A stretch of DNA of 64,000 nucleotides from Chitinophaga filiformis. Its GTDB lineage: Bacteria; Bacteroidota; Bacteroidia; Chitinophagales; Chitinophagaceae. Below, one piece after another: positions 17,312 through 26,559 of the stretch; within the stretch, counting starts at the first letter, position 1, and each line of letters starts with the position of its first letter. A model generated the notes under the pieces. That model had not been told where the DNA came from and ran no database searches. It saw nothing but the letters and a program-made list of their open reading frames with translations. Location of the stretch: assembly GCF_021646545.1 (NCBI RefSeq), contig NZ_JAKIRP010000010.1:1-64000 (forward strand), in the 5' to 3' direction. Position numbers and translations under genes: made by a program.

Positions 17312-17924
17312 CGGGAATATTTACGTTCAGTTGTTTGTGCAAAAAGCTGATGCTGGTATCATCGCCACCCGCCTCATACATCTGGATCTTCGACACAGAA
17401 TAATCTTTCTTGTCAACCAGGAGGTGAATGGTTTTGAAATACTGCGCCAGCGATTTATTTACCGGTGTCAGCTCCAGCAGATAAGACTGGGCATTCTCCA
17501 GGATGCGGGTATTGAAGTCGGCATTATTCACCACATTGCCCTGTACACAGTCAACCGTGATCTTGTTGATCTGTTCAAACAGTTTGTTGCCTTTGGTAGA
17601 TACGCGGTTCTCTTTCTGTCCGTCCTTCGTCTTAATATCTTTTCCGTTCATCACCAGGAGATAATAGGAAGGCTGCATATATTCCATACGTACCTTATTC
17701 TCTTTCCTGAACCAGAACTTACCCTTAGATACGATCTTGTCGGATAACATGCTCAGGTTCTTCTCCTGTACAAAATCGCACTGAATGGATTGTGTAGCCT
17801 GGGAAGCCTTTGCAAACTGTTGTTTGAAAGCCGCTGCATCTGCTACCGGCTTAAAGCCCGGCTGCTGCGCCATTGTCGTTATGGCGCATGCTATACAACC
17901 CAATATCAAAAGCCATCTACGCAT
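17289..17924 (-). CDS. LolA-like outer-membrane lipoprotein carrier protein
   Basis: 211 residues with a signal peptide (MRRWLLILGCIACAITTMAQQ). The LolA fold is recognisable in FVQEKNLSMLSDKIVSKGKFWFRKENKVRMEYMQPSYYLLVMNGKDI, the concave beta-sheet that holds acyl chains. Housekeeping LolA carries lipoproteins across the periplasm. A copy inside a pigment cluster next to an MMPL exporter more likely carries the hydrophobic pigment. It overlaps the lipoprotein gene downstream and the deacetylase upstream by 8 bp. Confidence 0.8.
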   Translation of the reverse strand: MRRWLLILGCIACAITTMAQQPGFKPVADAAAFKQQFAKASQATQSIQCDFVQEKNLSMLSDKIVSKGKFWFRKENKVRMEYMQPSYYLLVMNGKDIKTKDGQKENRVSTKGNKLFEQINKITVDCVQGNVVNNADFNTRILENAQSYLLELTPVNKSLAQYFKTIHLLVDKKDYSVSKIQMYEAGGDDTSISFLHKQLNVNIPDAVFAVK

Positions 17925-18693
17925 AAGCGGGTATGTTTAATAATTTGTCGATTCGTTCAATACGGTATCCTTCCTTTTTCAGATGTTGTATCAGCGATGG
18001 CAATGCCTGTACTGTTACTTCCATCGAGTCGTGCAGCAATAATACTGCTCCCGGTCTGATACCTTGCCTGATCCTTTCCAGCAGCTGGTCTTTATCTTTC
18101 GCCACGGTGTCGAGCGAGCGGATATTCCAGCCGATGGGCGTGTAAGTACCCTTCCTGATCGCTTTGGCGAGATTCGGATTCGTCACCCCGTATGGCGGAC
18201 GGAAAAGCCTGGGTCTTTTACCTGTCACACTTTCTACTGCATCATCCACCTGTTTCATTTCAGCCAGCATTTTAGCGGAACCGAACATATCGAACCAGAA
18301 GTGATGAGAAAAGCTATGGTTTCCGATCACATGTCCTTCGGCATCTATACGACGCAATAGCGGTTCATTCCCCCCTATCCTGTTACCGATGCAAAAGAAA
18401 GCCGCGGGCGCCTGTTCTCTTTGCAGAATGTCGAGGATCTCCGGCGTATGTTGCTGCAGGGGACCATCATCGAACGTAATAGCGATCACTTTTTCTTTTG
18501 TATCGGCCGCACATACCACCGGTATATAAAAGTTCGATCCGATATTGCATGCTCCCCATACCAGCGCCGCTACATAAGGCAGCGGCAGTAACAGGAATAC
18601 CCACCAGGGCAATGTCAGCCACAGGTTATGTACCAGCAGCGCGGCTGCGAGCAACACAAACAGGCCGATATTTGCAATACGGTGTGTCAGCAT
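17917..18693 (-). CDS. Membrane-anchored polysaccharide deacetylase (NodB domain)
   Basis: 258 residues. Two N-terminal hydrophobic helices (about 8-24 and 28-48) anchor a NodB catalytic domain with all its motifs: ITFDDGP (Asp75, Asp76), GNHSFSHHFW (His126 and His130, the metal pair) and RLFRPPYG. It hydrolyses N- or O-acetyl groups from sugars or a related substrate in the periplasm. Its role in the pigment cluster is not known; it might trim an acylated intermediate. It overlaps the upstream ketosynthase-like gene by 7 bp. Confidence 0.82.
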   Translation of the reverse strand: MLTHRIANIGLFVLLAAALLVHNLWLTLPWWVFLLLPLPYVAALVWGACNIGSNFYIPVVCAADTKEKVIAITFDDGPLQQHTPEILDILQREQAPAAFFCIGNRIGGNEPLLRRIDAEGHVIGNHSFSHHFWFDMFGSAKMLAEMKQVDDAVESVTGKRPRLFRPPYGVTNPNLAKAIRKGTYTPIGWNIRSLDTVAKDKDQLLERIRQGIRPGAVLLLHDSMEVTVQALPSLIQHLKKEGYRIERIDKLLNIPAYA

Positions 18694-19751
18694 GCCGTTA
18701 GCAGGATCAGTGAATGATGCGTTTGTTTATGATGATTATAGATCAGGACCTTCTTAAACTGTTCCGGTGCCTGTCCTTTCAACAGCGCAGCAGCAGGCAC
18801 CTGTTGTTCTGCCAGTATCCTGTTGCCCAGCCACATACCGAAGGAAGCCGCAGTAGGATATTCCCCGCAGAGATGTTTGAAAGCTGCCACCGGTTTACCG
18901 GCAAACAATGTATCCTCCACATACTCATACCATTCATCTCCGCTGGCGTCTCCGTTTCGGCCGGTAATGATCATACTCACTTCATCCGGACTGCAGTTAT
19001 GCGCGGCCAGAAAAGAAGTGATTTCAGGCGAGATTTCGGCCTTACCTGCCGGTTTGTATATAGTGGTCAGTCCTGTCAGTTTAGCCTTTGTATCGGGCCC
19101 TTTTTGCGTTCCCAGCACAAAACAGGCCGCTCCCTCTCCTGCTACCGTACCATGCGTGTTGCTTTTCAGCAGCTGCTCATGGGTAACGGGCTCTTTCTTG
19201 TACAGATCGAAGCGGGAAAGGATATTGAAACTATGATTGGTCAGTTCGTCCATGGCACCTGCAAGGATGCTGGAAGAACGTCCTTCTCTCAGTATCATGA
19301 TGCTGTCCAGCAAAGCACTTTCGAAAGAGAAGGCTTTGTGCACAAAAGTATTGTTGTATGCATGACAGCCCAGCATTAACGCGATCTGTCCTGCTACGGT
19401 ATTATGAGTGGACTGGATGAACGCTGTGGGCGTTAACATCTCTTCCTGCTGATTGATCATTTTTGAAAGGAAAACACCGGTATCATCCAGGCAGCCATAC
19501 GCAGTTCCGGTGATGATCGCATCGGGGATCTGCACGCCTGCTTCCTGCAGACTAAGCTTCGCTGCAGCCACGCCCATTTTAATAACACGGCTCATGCGGC
19601 GTATCAGCTTCACATCTATCCATTGTTTATAATCAGGCTCCCACGCCTTCAGGCGCGGCCCTTCCCAGGGCAACACCGCAGCCGGGAATGCGTTACCTGC
19701 CGCAGTCTCCTGCGGTGACACACAACCTGTTCCTTGTATATAGATGTTCAT
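18687..19751 (-). CDS. Ketosynthase-like chain-length factor without active Cys
   Basis: 354 residues with the thiolase/ketosynthase fold (IYIQGTGCVSPQ, ITGTAYGCLDDTG, STHNTVAGQIAL). Where ketosynthases carry the nucleophile in a TACSS-type motif, this protein reads HKAFSFESALLDS (about 138-150), with no Cys. It therefore resembles the KS-beta/chain-length-factor partner that sets polyene length. It starts only 3 bp after the stop of the catalytic KS at 19755-20969, as expected for a heterodimer like ApeO-ApeC. Confidence 0.8.
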   Translation of the reverse strand: MNIYIQGTGCVSPQETAAGNAFPAAVLPWEGPRLKAWEPDYKQWIDVKLIRRMSRVIKMGVAAAKLSLQEAGVQIPDAIITGTAYGCLDDTGVFLSKMINQQEEMLTPTAFIQSTHNTVAGQIALMLGCHAYNNTFVHKAFSFESALLDSIMILREGRSSSILAGAMDELTNHSFNILSRFDLYKKEPVTHEQLLKSNTHGTVAGEGAACFVLGTQKGPDTKAKLTGLTTIYKPAGKAEISPEITSFLAAHNCSPDEVSMIITGRNGDASGDEWYEYVEDTLFAGKPVAAFKHLCGEYPTAASFGMWLGNRILAEQQVPAAALLKGQAPEQFKKVLIYNHHKQTHHSLILLTAC

Positions 19752-19754
19752 ATT

Positions 19755-20969
19755 TTACGATTGCGCATTTTTTGAAAATACCAGGCTGGAACAGTTACCG
19801 CCAAAACCAAAAGAGTTTGACATCACGTGTTGCAGCTGCTGCCCTGCAGAGAACTTCGTAACCGGTGAAAAAGGCAACTCTTTCATCTGTTTACTGAAAT
19901 TCGCGTTGGGATAGATCACACCCTCTTTCACTGCCCAGGCAGAAAAAACGGCTTCTATGCCTCCACTGGCGCCCAATGTATGCCCTGTGAAGGACTTGGT
20001 ACTGCTTACCGGCGGATAATGCGGTGCAAAAAGGCGGGCAATAGCTGCACCCTCTGCCGAGTCATTATTCTGGGTCCCGGTACCATGGAGATTAATATAA
20101 TCGATGTCTTCCGGCTTGATACCGCTCATGTCCAATGCTGCCTGCATGGCCAGGAAATTACCCGTGCCATCAGGGGAAGAAGCCGTCTGATGATAGGCAT
20201 CGTTAGCATTGGCATAGCCACTCAAACGGCACCAGGGCTGCTTGCTGGCAGGCAGTTCTGCTGCCAGTGCATCGCTGATCAATACAACATATCCGGCGCC
20301 TTCTCCAAGATTCAACCCGGTGCGGGTGTCGTCGAAAGGACGGCAGGCGGCAGGATCAAGTATCATCAGCGTATTAAAACCATTGAGTGTAAAGCGGGTC
20401 AGCGCGTCGGTACCGCCGGCTATCACCACATCCACGAGGTTATTCCTGATCAGCCTTGACCCATACATCAATGCATTTGCACTGGAAGAACAGGCGGTGC
20501 TGATAGTCGAAATATGGTGACGGATGCCCATTGCATCGGCCACCAGCTCAGTAATGGCGCCACATTCATGATGTACCACCTGGCTCAGATGACCTTTGGA
20601 AGGGTCCTGCAGGTAGTCTGCAAAGAAGTCTTCCGTCTTGTCCATACCGCCCACTGTATTAGCGGAAACAAAGCCTACGCGGTACTGGCTGATATCTCCA
20701 AGCCCTGTACTGTTCCAGGCTTCCTGCGCGGCCACACGGCTTAGCAGGGCTGTACGGCTGATCTTTTCAGGCATACCCGTCCAGCCGGCCAGTGTAACGT
20801 TGGATGCTTTTACTTCCACTACCGGAAATGTATGGCGATGCACAGAATGCAGATACTCCATATGGGCCATACCGGGCTCCATACGTTTGAATGCCTCAAG
20901 GCATTCAGACAGGTTGTTCCCTATGCCGCAAATGACGCCACCTCCGGCAATCCATACATCACTATGCAT
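19755..20969 (-). CDS. Beta-ketoacyl-ACP synthase (KS-alpha) of the pigment cluster
   Basis: 404 residues, FabF type. The active Cys160 lies in STACSSSANALMYG. The two catalytic histidines are in HGTGTQNND (about 295) and SFTGHTLGASGG (about 330). It extends the polyene by decarboxylative condensation of malonyl-ACP, together with the adjacent Cys-less partner. The gene shares one base with the upstream ACP gene, its likely substrate carrier. It is distinguished from housekeeping FabF by its cluster location, not by any one motif. Confidence 0.88.
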   Translation of the reverse strand: MHSDVWIAGGGVICGIGNNLSECLEAFKRMEPGMAHMEYLHSVHRHTFPVVEVKASNVTLAGWTGMPEKISRTALLSRVAAQEAWNSTGLGDISQYRVGFVSANTVGGMDKTEDFFADYLQDPSKGHLSQVVHHECGAITELVADAMGIRHHISTISTACSSSANALMYGSRLIRNNLVDVVIAGGTDALTRFTLNGFNTLMILDPAACRPFDDTRTGLNLGEGAGYVVLISDALAAELPASKQPWCRLSGYANANDAYHQTASSPDGTGNFLAMQAALDMSGIKPEDIDYINLHGTGTQNNDSAEGAAIARLFAPHYPPVSSTKSFTGHTLGASGGIEAVFSAWAVKEGVIYPNANFSKQMKELPFSPVTKFSAGQQLQHVMSNSFGFGGNCSSLVFSKNAQS

Positions 20970-21229
20970 TATTTAGCGGTTTGATGCGCGGTAATAAATT
21001 CAGCGATGGTACGCACGGAATGGAATATTTCCGGGCCCTGCTCAGGATTTGCAATACGGATACCGTAATGCTGCTGCAGCAGTACGATTATTTCCAGCGC
21101 ATCGATAGAGTCCAGACCCAATCCATCCTTGAACAAAGGCTGATCATCCCCGATATCTTCAGGTTTTACTTCCTGCAGGTTCAACTGCTCTACGATCTGG
21201 GCTTTCAGCGCCGCCATCAATTTTTCCAT
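20969..21229 (-). CDS. Acyl carrier protein (first of two)
   Basis: 86 residues. The phosphopantetheine site is Ser41 in GLGLDSIDALEI. It would carry the growing polyene after activation by the AcpS-type enzyme at 7658-8035. Helix II (SIDALEIIVLLQQHYGI) is typical of type II ACPs. The stop shares a base with the KS start, implying coupled translation. Confidence 0.9.
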   Translation of the reverse strand: MEKLMAALKAQIVEQLNLQEVKPEDIGDDQPLFKDGLGLDSIDALEIIVLLQQHYGIRIANPEQGPEIFHSVRTIAEFITAHQTAK

Positions 21230-21252
21230 GGTTATTATTACTGTATATTAAT

Positions 21253-21867
21253 TTAAATACTTACTGCTTTCAGCAGATTGTCTGCATTAAATACCAATCC
21301 CCCACCGGTACGTTCTACCTTGTACAGCATCACTTCATACACTGGTCCCATTACTTCCACCCATCCACAGAGACAGGCAGCAACAGCATTTTCCAGGAAC
21401 AGCTGATTGATATATCCGGCCAGGAATCCCGGATCAAATGCATCGGTGGTAAAAAAGGCATTCTCTCCTTTAAAGCCGTGACGGATGCTGATCTCCCCCA
21501 TTACGATATTGGCCAGTGTGTATACAAATAATGCCGGACTGGCAATATCTTTCACTGTATCAAAATACCGCAGGTCGGTGTCGAGACTGGCGCTTTTGTT
21601 AGCCAGTATCAGGCCCACACTTTCAGGCGGGTAACTGCTCAGCGGGGCATCTTTCAGCAGTATTTCTGCTGCCAGCCACCCCAGCTTGCTCAGCGGGTCC
21701 ATTTTGTGGAACTTAGGATACTGACCGGAAAACTGATCATATCCTGACCGCAGGAAATCCTGCAATTCCAGGTCCTGCGACGTTTCCCACAACAGTGCTC
21801 CATCCCTGTATATCCGGTTGTTCCGGATCACACAACTTCCTGTTATATATGCCTCGCCGTTATACAA
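21253..21867 (-). CDS. Half-length ketosynthase-like protein without catalytic residues
   Basis: 204 residues, about half the usual ketosynthase length. The pattern YITGSCVI, KMDPLSKLGWLAAEILL, VGLILANKSASLDTDLRYFDT and ASPALFVYTLANIVMGEISIRHGF follows the N-terminal half of the KS fold, but there is no active-site Cys and no C-terminal half with its histidines. It is probably a non-catalytic structural or gatekeeping subunit that associates with one of the ketosynthases. It starts 1 bp after the halogenase stop and ends 23 bp before the ACP gene. A degraded KS is the alternative, but the frame is open and tightly packed in the operon. Confidence 0.68.
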   Translation of the reverse strand: MYNGEAYITGSCVIRNNRIYRDGALLWETSQDLELQDFLRSGYDQFSGQYPKFHKMDPLSKLGWLAAEILLKDAPLSSYPPESVGLILANKSASLDTDLRYFDTVKDIASPALFVYTLANIVMGEISIRHGFKGENAFFTTDAFDPGFLAGYINQLFLENAVAACLCGWVEVMGPVYEVMLYKVERTGGGLVFNADNLLKAVSI

Positions 21868-21868
21868 G

Positions 21869-23116
21869 CTATTGGTCCTGTTTTATAATTTCTGTTAATT
21901 CGATGGTACGCGCTAAACGTTTCAGTGCTGTATCATGATGCTGCACGAAAGGATTGCTCATGTCCCATACATATCCTGCCAGTACTGAACAGATCTGATT
22001 TTTCACTTCCGGACGCTGCTCTTCAGAGAAGAAGATCTTGTCGAGGGTACCCTCATACCAGGCCATTACATAAGAGCGGAAGGTATTCACACCCTGCATG
22101 GTAGGCGCCATATATTCCTTATCCCAGTCAACCGCTTCCCCTTTCAGCTTACGGATCACCAGTTTAGCGGCAGTCTGCGCGGAAACACAGGCCAAAGTTA
22201 CGCCAGATGAGAAAATAGGGTCCAGAAATTCTGTTACGTTGCCTGTCAGCACAAAACCTTCTCCATAGAACTTATCTGTGGTAGCGGACCATGACTCTAG
22301 GATGCGAGGTTCAAACACCAGTTCCACATCACGGAAACGCTCTCTCGTATAAGGTTCAGCTTCCAGCAAAGCACGGTATTGCTGCTCCGGTGTACCCGGA
22401 TAAGCTGCAAAAAACGAAGGATCGCCTACAAAACCGAGAGAAGTCACGCCGGTGGAGAATGGAATGATCCAGATCCAGGTACCCGGCTTGTGTACCACTG
22501 CTGTAATTCGGTTAGGCTCGTCTGCCATGGAACGGCGTACGTCCACTGTATGTGCAAACAAGGCCTTACGCGGCTGCAGGTTTGAACTTTTTTCCAGGTT
22601 GAACAGACGGGGTATAACCCTGCCATATCCGCTGCCGTCTACGATGAAACGGGCAGCTATTTCACTTTTATTACCGTGTATATCTTCTACTGTTGTTACA
22701 GAGTCTGATCCGTTGAAGCGGATGGCGGTCACCGTCGTTTCATAACATACAGGTACGCCCATTGACTCCACAGTATCTGCAAGTGTCTTGTCAAAGTCAG
22801 CCCGGGTCACCTGCCAGGTCCAGTTCCAGCCTGGTGTATGTTGTTCTTTAAAGGTAAAGTCGCATACGCTGTTGCCTTTCACGAACTTGGCGCCATACTT
22901 TTCCTGGAACCCTTTGGCCTTAATGGCATCGATAAAACCGGCTTCTTCCAGCGCTTCCATACTACGTGGCAGCAGGCTTTCACCTATCACAAAGCGGGGG
23001 AATTTCAGCTTTTCCACTATTTTCACAGAATAACCTGCCTGGTGGATAATGGATGCCGCCACTGTTCCGGAAGGGCCCGCACCTATCACTAATACGTCTA
23101 CCTTTTCTGTTGTCAT
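21869..23116 (-). CDS. Flavin-dependent halogenase-like enzyme
   Basis: 415 residues. FAD-binding GAGPSGTVAASIIHQAG (12-28) and the following EKLKFPRFVIGESLLP match the flavin-dependent halogenase branch of the monooxygenase superfamily. The diagnostic WxWxIP motif is present as WIWIIP (residues 214-219). The segment FQEKYGAKF around residue 75 is where phenol halogenases hold the catalytic Lys. It probably chlorinates or brominates the phenolic ring of the coumarate-derived starter or ACP-bound aryl polyene, and would need a separate flavin reductase. Chlorinated flexirubins are known in the phylum. Confidence 0.8.
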   Translation of the reverse strand: MTTEKVDVLVIGAGPSGTVAASIIHQAGYSVKIVEKLKFPRFVIGESLLPRSMEALEEAGFIDAIKAKGFQEKYGAKFVKGNSVCDFTFKEQHTPGWNWTWQVTRADFDKTLADTVESMGVPVCYETTVTAIRFNGSDSVTTVEDIHGNKSEIAARFIVDGSGYGRVIPRLFNLEKSSNLQPRKALFAHTVDVRRSMADEPNRITAVVHKPGTWIWIIPFSTGVTSLGFVGDPSFFAAYPGTPEQQYRALLEAEPYTRERFRDVELVFEPRILESWSATTDKFYGEGFVLTGNVTEFLDPIFSSGVTLACVSAQTAAKLVIRKLKGEAVDWDKEYMAPTMQGVNTFRSYVMAWYEGTLDKIFFSEEQRPEVKNQICSVLAGYVWDMSNPFVQHHDTALKRLARTIELTEIIKQDQ

Positions 23117-23147
23117 AGATATGTTTTATGGAGTGGTATTATGGAGA

Positions 23148-24215
23148 CTATTTTCTTTTACATTTTAACAGTGTGTAGCTAAGTCCCATCTGGTTATTCT
23201 CTTCAACTATCTGTAGGCCCGCATCTTCAATACATTTAAAGAAATCGTCTGTATGATACATCTGGCTGTTACCATTTGCCATAGCGGTAAAATACAATGA
23301 CGTCTGCTGGAGGCAGAAAGCGGCCGATTTAAATGGCTGCCTGTTCCAGAACGGCTCCAGGATAAAGATGGTACCATTCTCTGTCAGCGCTTCACGGCAG
23401 CGTTTCAGGATGGAAACGATCTGCTCTTCTGAGAAGCAATCCAGGAACTGGCTCATCCAGATAGCATCAAATCCGGATGGGAAAGGCAGGCTTTCATCCA
23501 GGATGTTGGCTTCATGGAAAGTCACACGGTCAGCTACGCCAGCTTCTTTTGTTCGTTGCTGCGCGATGGCGATCTCTCCCGGCAGGTCAAACATGGTCAC
23601 TTTTACGTCCGGATCGTAGGCGGTTACAGCCAGTGTCCATTTCCCGGTATTACCACCGATATCCAGCAGTGTACGCGGTTTATTTTCAAATACGATCGGC
23701 AGTGCCTGTGGGAATGCCAGATCGGAATAGTAATGATCGAAATCAAACCAGCTCTTGCCTATTTCCGGCGGCAGTAGTGGCAATCCGGGATAGATCGTTT
23801 CCCAGGGGCCCAGCTCCTTTAATCCGGCAGGTCTTCCTTCCCTTAAACTATCCTGCAGGTGGTCCATACCACGGTAGCAGATGTCCTGCGAGAAGTTCAT
23901 GTTAATGCGGGTCAGCTTATCATGCAGGATAAAATAACCTGTCTTTGTCAGAATGTATCGTTTATCATTCACAATAAGCAGTTCGATACCGAGGCCCGCT
24001 TCCAGCAGTACGCGTACGGCATAACGGGAGAGCGATACCTTTTCCAGTACTTCTTCAATGGTCAGTCCCTTTTGTCCGGCGTCACTGATAGCCTGCAGGA
24101 TGCCCATATCACGCAGGGCACGGGTAGCCTGAAATGCTATCGGCGCAAAAGCCAGTCTCAATGCTGCTTCCTGCGCCTGTAGTGCTGTTTTCGTTTCTTT
24201 AGTAAAAAACTCCAT
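23148..24215 (-). CDS. SAM-dependent O-methyltransferase (winged-helix plus Rossmann domain)
   Basis: 355 residues. The N-terminal half is helical, with a winged-helix dimerisation region. The C-terminal half has the SAM motif LLDIGGNTG (about 183-191) and the acidic motif VTMFDLPGEIAIA, typical of small-molecule O-methyltransferases. A ring hydroxyl of the aryl polyene is the plausible acceptor, but this is inferred from position. It is 17 bp downstream of the KS at 24233-25381 and 31 bp upstream of the halogenase, placing both tailoring steps together. Confidence 0.82.
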   Translation of the reverse strand: MEFFTKETKTALQAQEAALRLAFAPIAFQATRALRDMGILQAISDAGQKGLTIEEVLEKVSLSRYAVRVLLEAGLGIELLIVNDKRYILTKTGYFILHDKLTRINMNFSQDICYRGMDHLQDSLREGRPAGLKELGPWETIYPGLPLLPPEIGKSWFDFDHYYSDLAFPQALPIVFENKPRTLLDIGGNTGKWTLAVTAYDPDVKVTMFDLPGEIAIAQQRTKEAGVADRVTFHEANILDESLPFPSGFDAIWMSQFLDCFSEEQIVSILKRCREALTENGTIFILEPFWNRQPFKSAAFCLQQTSLYFTAMANGNSQMYHTDDFFKCIEDAGLQIVEENNQMGLSYTLLKCKRK

Positions 24216-24232
24216 TCTGAATTAAGATTAGA

Positions 24233-25381
24233 TTATTTCGAAAATATCATGGCTGCATTACAACCGCCAAAACCGGATACCGTCTTTAGAAAATGTTGCA
24301 TAGGCTTGCTACTCAGCTGGCTGCTCACCATTACCGGGTGAGGTACGCCCAGGGACTGGAATCCCAATGTGGGAATGACCAGTTGTTGCTGTAGTGCATG
24401 CATGCCTATCACGGCTTCAATCAATCCTGCCGCACCTAATGTATGCCCATAATAGCCTTTAAGGCTGTTCACAGGCACGTCCAGCAGTCCTGCCAGGTGG
24501 AGCGCCTTCGATTCCATTTCATCATTGTACAGCGTTGCAGTACCATGTGCGGAAACAAAACCGATATCTGCAGGCGTCAGCCCTGAACCCTTCATCGCCT
24601 GTTGCATGGCTGTACTCAGCTCTGCCCCGGTACGGGAAGGCCCGGAAATGTGGTTAGCGTCGTTACTCACTGCTCCTGCTCCTACACGAATGGAAGCAGG
24701 AGTAATGTATGCTTCATTGCTGGTCAGTATCACAGTAGCTGCTCCTTCCCCTAATGTCACTCCTTTACGGTTGGCGTCAAAAGGCCGGCATGGCTCGCTG
24801 CTGACGGCCTGGAAAGACTGGAAGCCAGATAATACGAACCTGGTCACCACATCTGCCCCGGTCACTACCGCATGGTCATAACGGCCGGAAAGGATCAGCC
24901 TTCTGGCTGTTAAAATAGCCAGCAAGCCTGAGATGCAGGCGTTGCTGACTACAATCGGATCTTCTGTATAATTAAAATACTGTGCTACTTTTTTTGCAGT
25001 ATGGAACAGTTCCATTTCCTGCAAGGGCGCATTGGCAGGATCTTCCTGCTGCTCCAGCAGCTCAATGTTCCCTTTCGTGGTAGATACAATGAAAGCGGTA
25101 CGGCCATCTGTAATGTCAATGGATGTTCTGTCCAGTGCATTCTGCACGGATAACATCAACAGTTGTTCGAACTTTGTATACTGTTCCAGGCTTTCTTCAT
25201 TCCAGCTTTTCTCCAGCTGGTCGGGAGCCATCATTGCCGCATAAAACGGCGCCGCCGACATGGCGGGATCGTCATGCAGGCGGATGCCGCTCAGGCCATT
25301 CCTTACATTTACAAAGTTCTCCTCGGTTGTTCTGCCCAGTGGCGACAGGATATTATCTGCCACTACATACACACTTTTCAT
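24233..25381 (-). CDS. Beta-ketoacyl synthase (second Cys-bearing KS)
   Basis: 382 residues. The nucleophile Cys149 is in VVSNACISGLLAI, and the histidines lie in HGTATLYNDEMES and YYGHTLGAAGL. It is shorter than typical FabF (about 410). It overlaps the thioesterase start by 4 bp (ATGA), so their translation is coupled. Aryl-polyene clusters have a separate KS (ApeR-like) besides the KS/CLF pair; this or the KS at 28371 would fill that place. Confidence 0.85.
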   Translation of the reverse strand: MKSVYVVADNILSPLGRTTEENFVNVRNGLSGIRLHDDPAMSAAPFYAAMMAPDQLEKSWNEESLEQYTKFEQLLMLSVQNALDRTSIDITDGRTAFIVSTTKGNIELLEQQEDPANAPLQEMELFHTAKKVAQYFNYTEDPIVVSNACISGLLAILTARRLILSGRYDHAVVTGADVVTRFVLSGFQSFQAVSSEPCRPFDANRKGVTLGEGAATVILTSNEAYITPASIRVGAGAVSNDANHISGPSRTGAELSTAMQQAMKGSGLTPADIGFVSAHGTATLYNDEMESKALHLAGLLDVPVNSLKGYYGHTLGAAGLIEAVIGMHALQQQLVIPTLGFQSLGVPHPVMVSSQLSSKPMQHFLKTVSGFGGCNAAMIFSK

Positions 25382-25830
25382 CTTTTCACATTATTAGGAG
25401 CAATGATCTGCCCATACTGTGCTTTCCATTTTTCAAAAAACGGAGGGATGGTCAGCTGCAGCGAAGACGTAGCTACATCCAGGAATACCTGGAGGGAACT
25501 CCCATCGGCTACCAGCTCACCGGTTACAAAATTGTACAGTTTGTATTCAAACCTGATCTTTGCAGCGGCAGTATTCACATAAGTGGTTTCCACAACTACA
25601 CGGTCTCCGTATCTCAGTGAACGCTTGTAATTGCATTGTACATTCACAACAGGTACGGTATACCCTTCTTTATAAATATCGAGATAACGTAGCCCGTATT
25701 TTTCACCGAAAGCCTCTCTCCCATCTTCAAAATAGCGAATATAGTGTCCATGCCATACTATTCCCAGCGGATCGGCTTCATTGAACTTCACAAGTATATT
25801 CGCGCTCTCGGTCAATACAGGACTCATCAT
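25378..25830 (-). CDS. YbgC/4-hydroxybenzoyl-CoA-type thioesterase (hotdog)
   Basis: 150 residues. The motif FNEADPLGIVWHGHYIRYFE is the 4HBT-family signature, with catalytic Asp20. Such enzymes cleave acyl-CoA or acyl-ACP thioesters. Here it may release the aryl-polyene acid or act as a proofreading enzyme on stalled ACP. It follows the secreted hypothetical protein by 18 bp and overlaps the next KS. Confidence 0.85.
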   Translation of the reverse strand: MMSPVLTESANILVKFNEADPLGIVWHGHYIRYFEDGREAFGEKYGLRYLDIYKEGYTVPVVNVQCNYKRSLRYGDRVVVETTYVNTAAAKIRFEYKLYNFVTGELVADGSSLQVFLDVATSSLQLTIPPFFEKWKAQYGQIIAPNNVKR

Positions 25831-25848
25831 TTTATTTTTCCGGATTAA

Positions 25849-26547
25849 TTACAGCAGGCTGGCATGGCTTTTCACAGCTGCCACCCGTGTTTCAGCAGTA
25901 GCTGCAGATTTGCTCTTCCACTCTTTATATTTTCCATGATCGATGGAATTCAGCACTTTGTAGATGGTATAAGCCCAGTAGTTACGGAAACCAAAGCCCT
26001 GTGCCTTACCAGTGAAACGTTCTGTCAGCAGTACTTTTTTGCTGGAAAGATCTATCAGTGTAGCGTATATGTAAGCTTCCTTATTTGTCTTACTCATACC
26101 ATCCATAATAAATACCAGTCCGATACCTTTCTGGCCATGGAGATCGTATTTCTTCACATGCTTATCAATGTCTGCAGCTGTCAATCCTTTTTCCAGGTCA
26201 GCAACACCATTGGCCTTGATGGTAGCAGGATTCACTCCTTCATTGAGTTTCTGTACCGCTTCCAGGAAGTTGCTCACACTGGTCCTTTTGAAGGTACCGG
26301 CAATGTCATACTTCTTGGATTCTGTAACGATCACGTTGTTGATCGGCTCGAATTTGCTCACAATTTCCGCGGCAGTTGCTGTTTCTCCCTCTACTTTGGT
26401 GGCAGAGAAATCAACACCGAGGTAAGTCAATGGGGTGGATTCATTGCTGAAAAATTCTTTCAGGGTCTGTGCATAGCTGCTTCCGGCAGACAAACACACA
26501 AATACTAAAGCAAAACTTGCCAGCAGGCATTTCTTTAAGGTGGTCAT
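25849..26547 (-). CDS. Secreted protein of unknown function in the pigment cluster
   Basis: 232 residues. A clear signal peptide (CLLASFALVFVCLSAGSSYA) directs it out of the cytoplasm. The mature part has alternating strands and helices and no motif I know; the C-terminal third includes GFGFRNYWAYTIYKVLNSI. It lies 12 bp after a dehydratase subunit and 18 bp before the thioesterase, so it is surely part of the operon. It could be a periplasmic partner of the export genes. Its mature domain should be compared with proteins at the same position in other flexirubin clusters. Confidence 0.6.
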   Translation of the reverse strand: MTTLKKCLLASFALVFVCLSAGSSYAQTLKEFFSNESTPLTYLGVDFSATKVEGETATAAEIVSKFEPINNVIVTESKKYDIAGTFKRTSVSNFLEAVQKLNEGVNPATIKANGVADLEKGLTAADIDKHVKKYDLHGQKGIGLVFIMDGMSKTNKEAYIYATLIDLSSKKVLLTERFTGKAQGFGFRNYWAYTIYKVLNSIDHGKYKEWKSKSAATAETRVAAVKSHASLL

Positions 26548-26559
26548 TACAAATGGATT

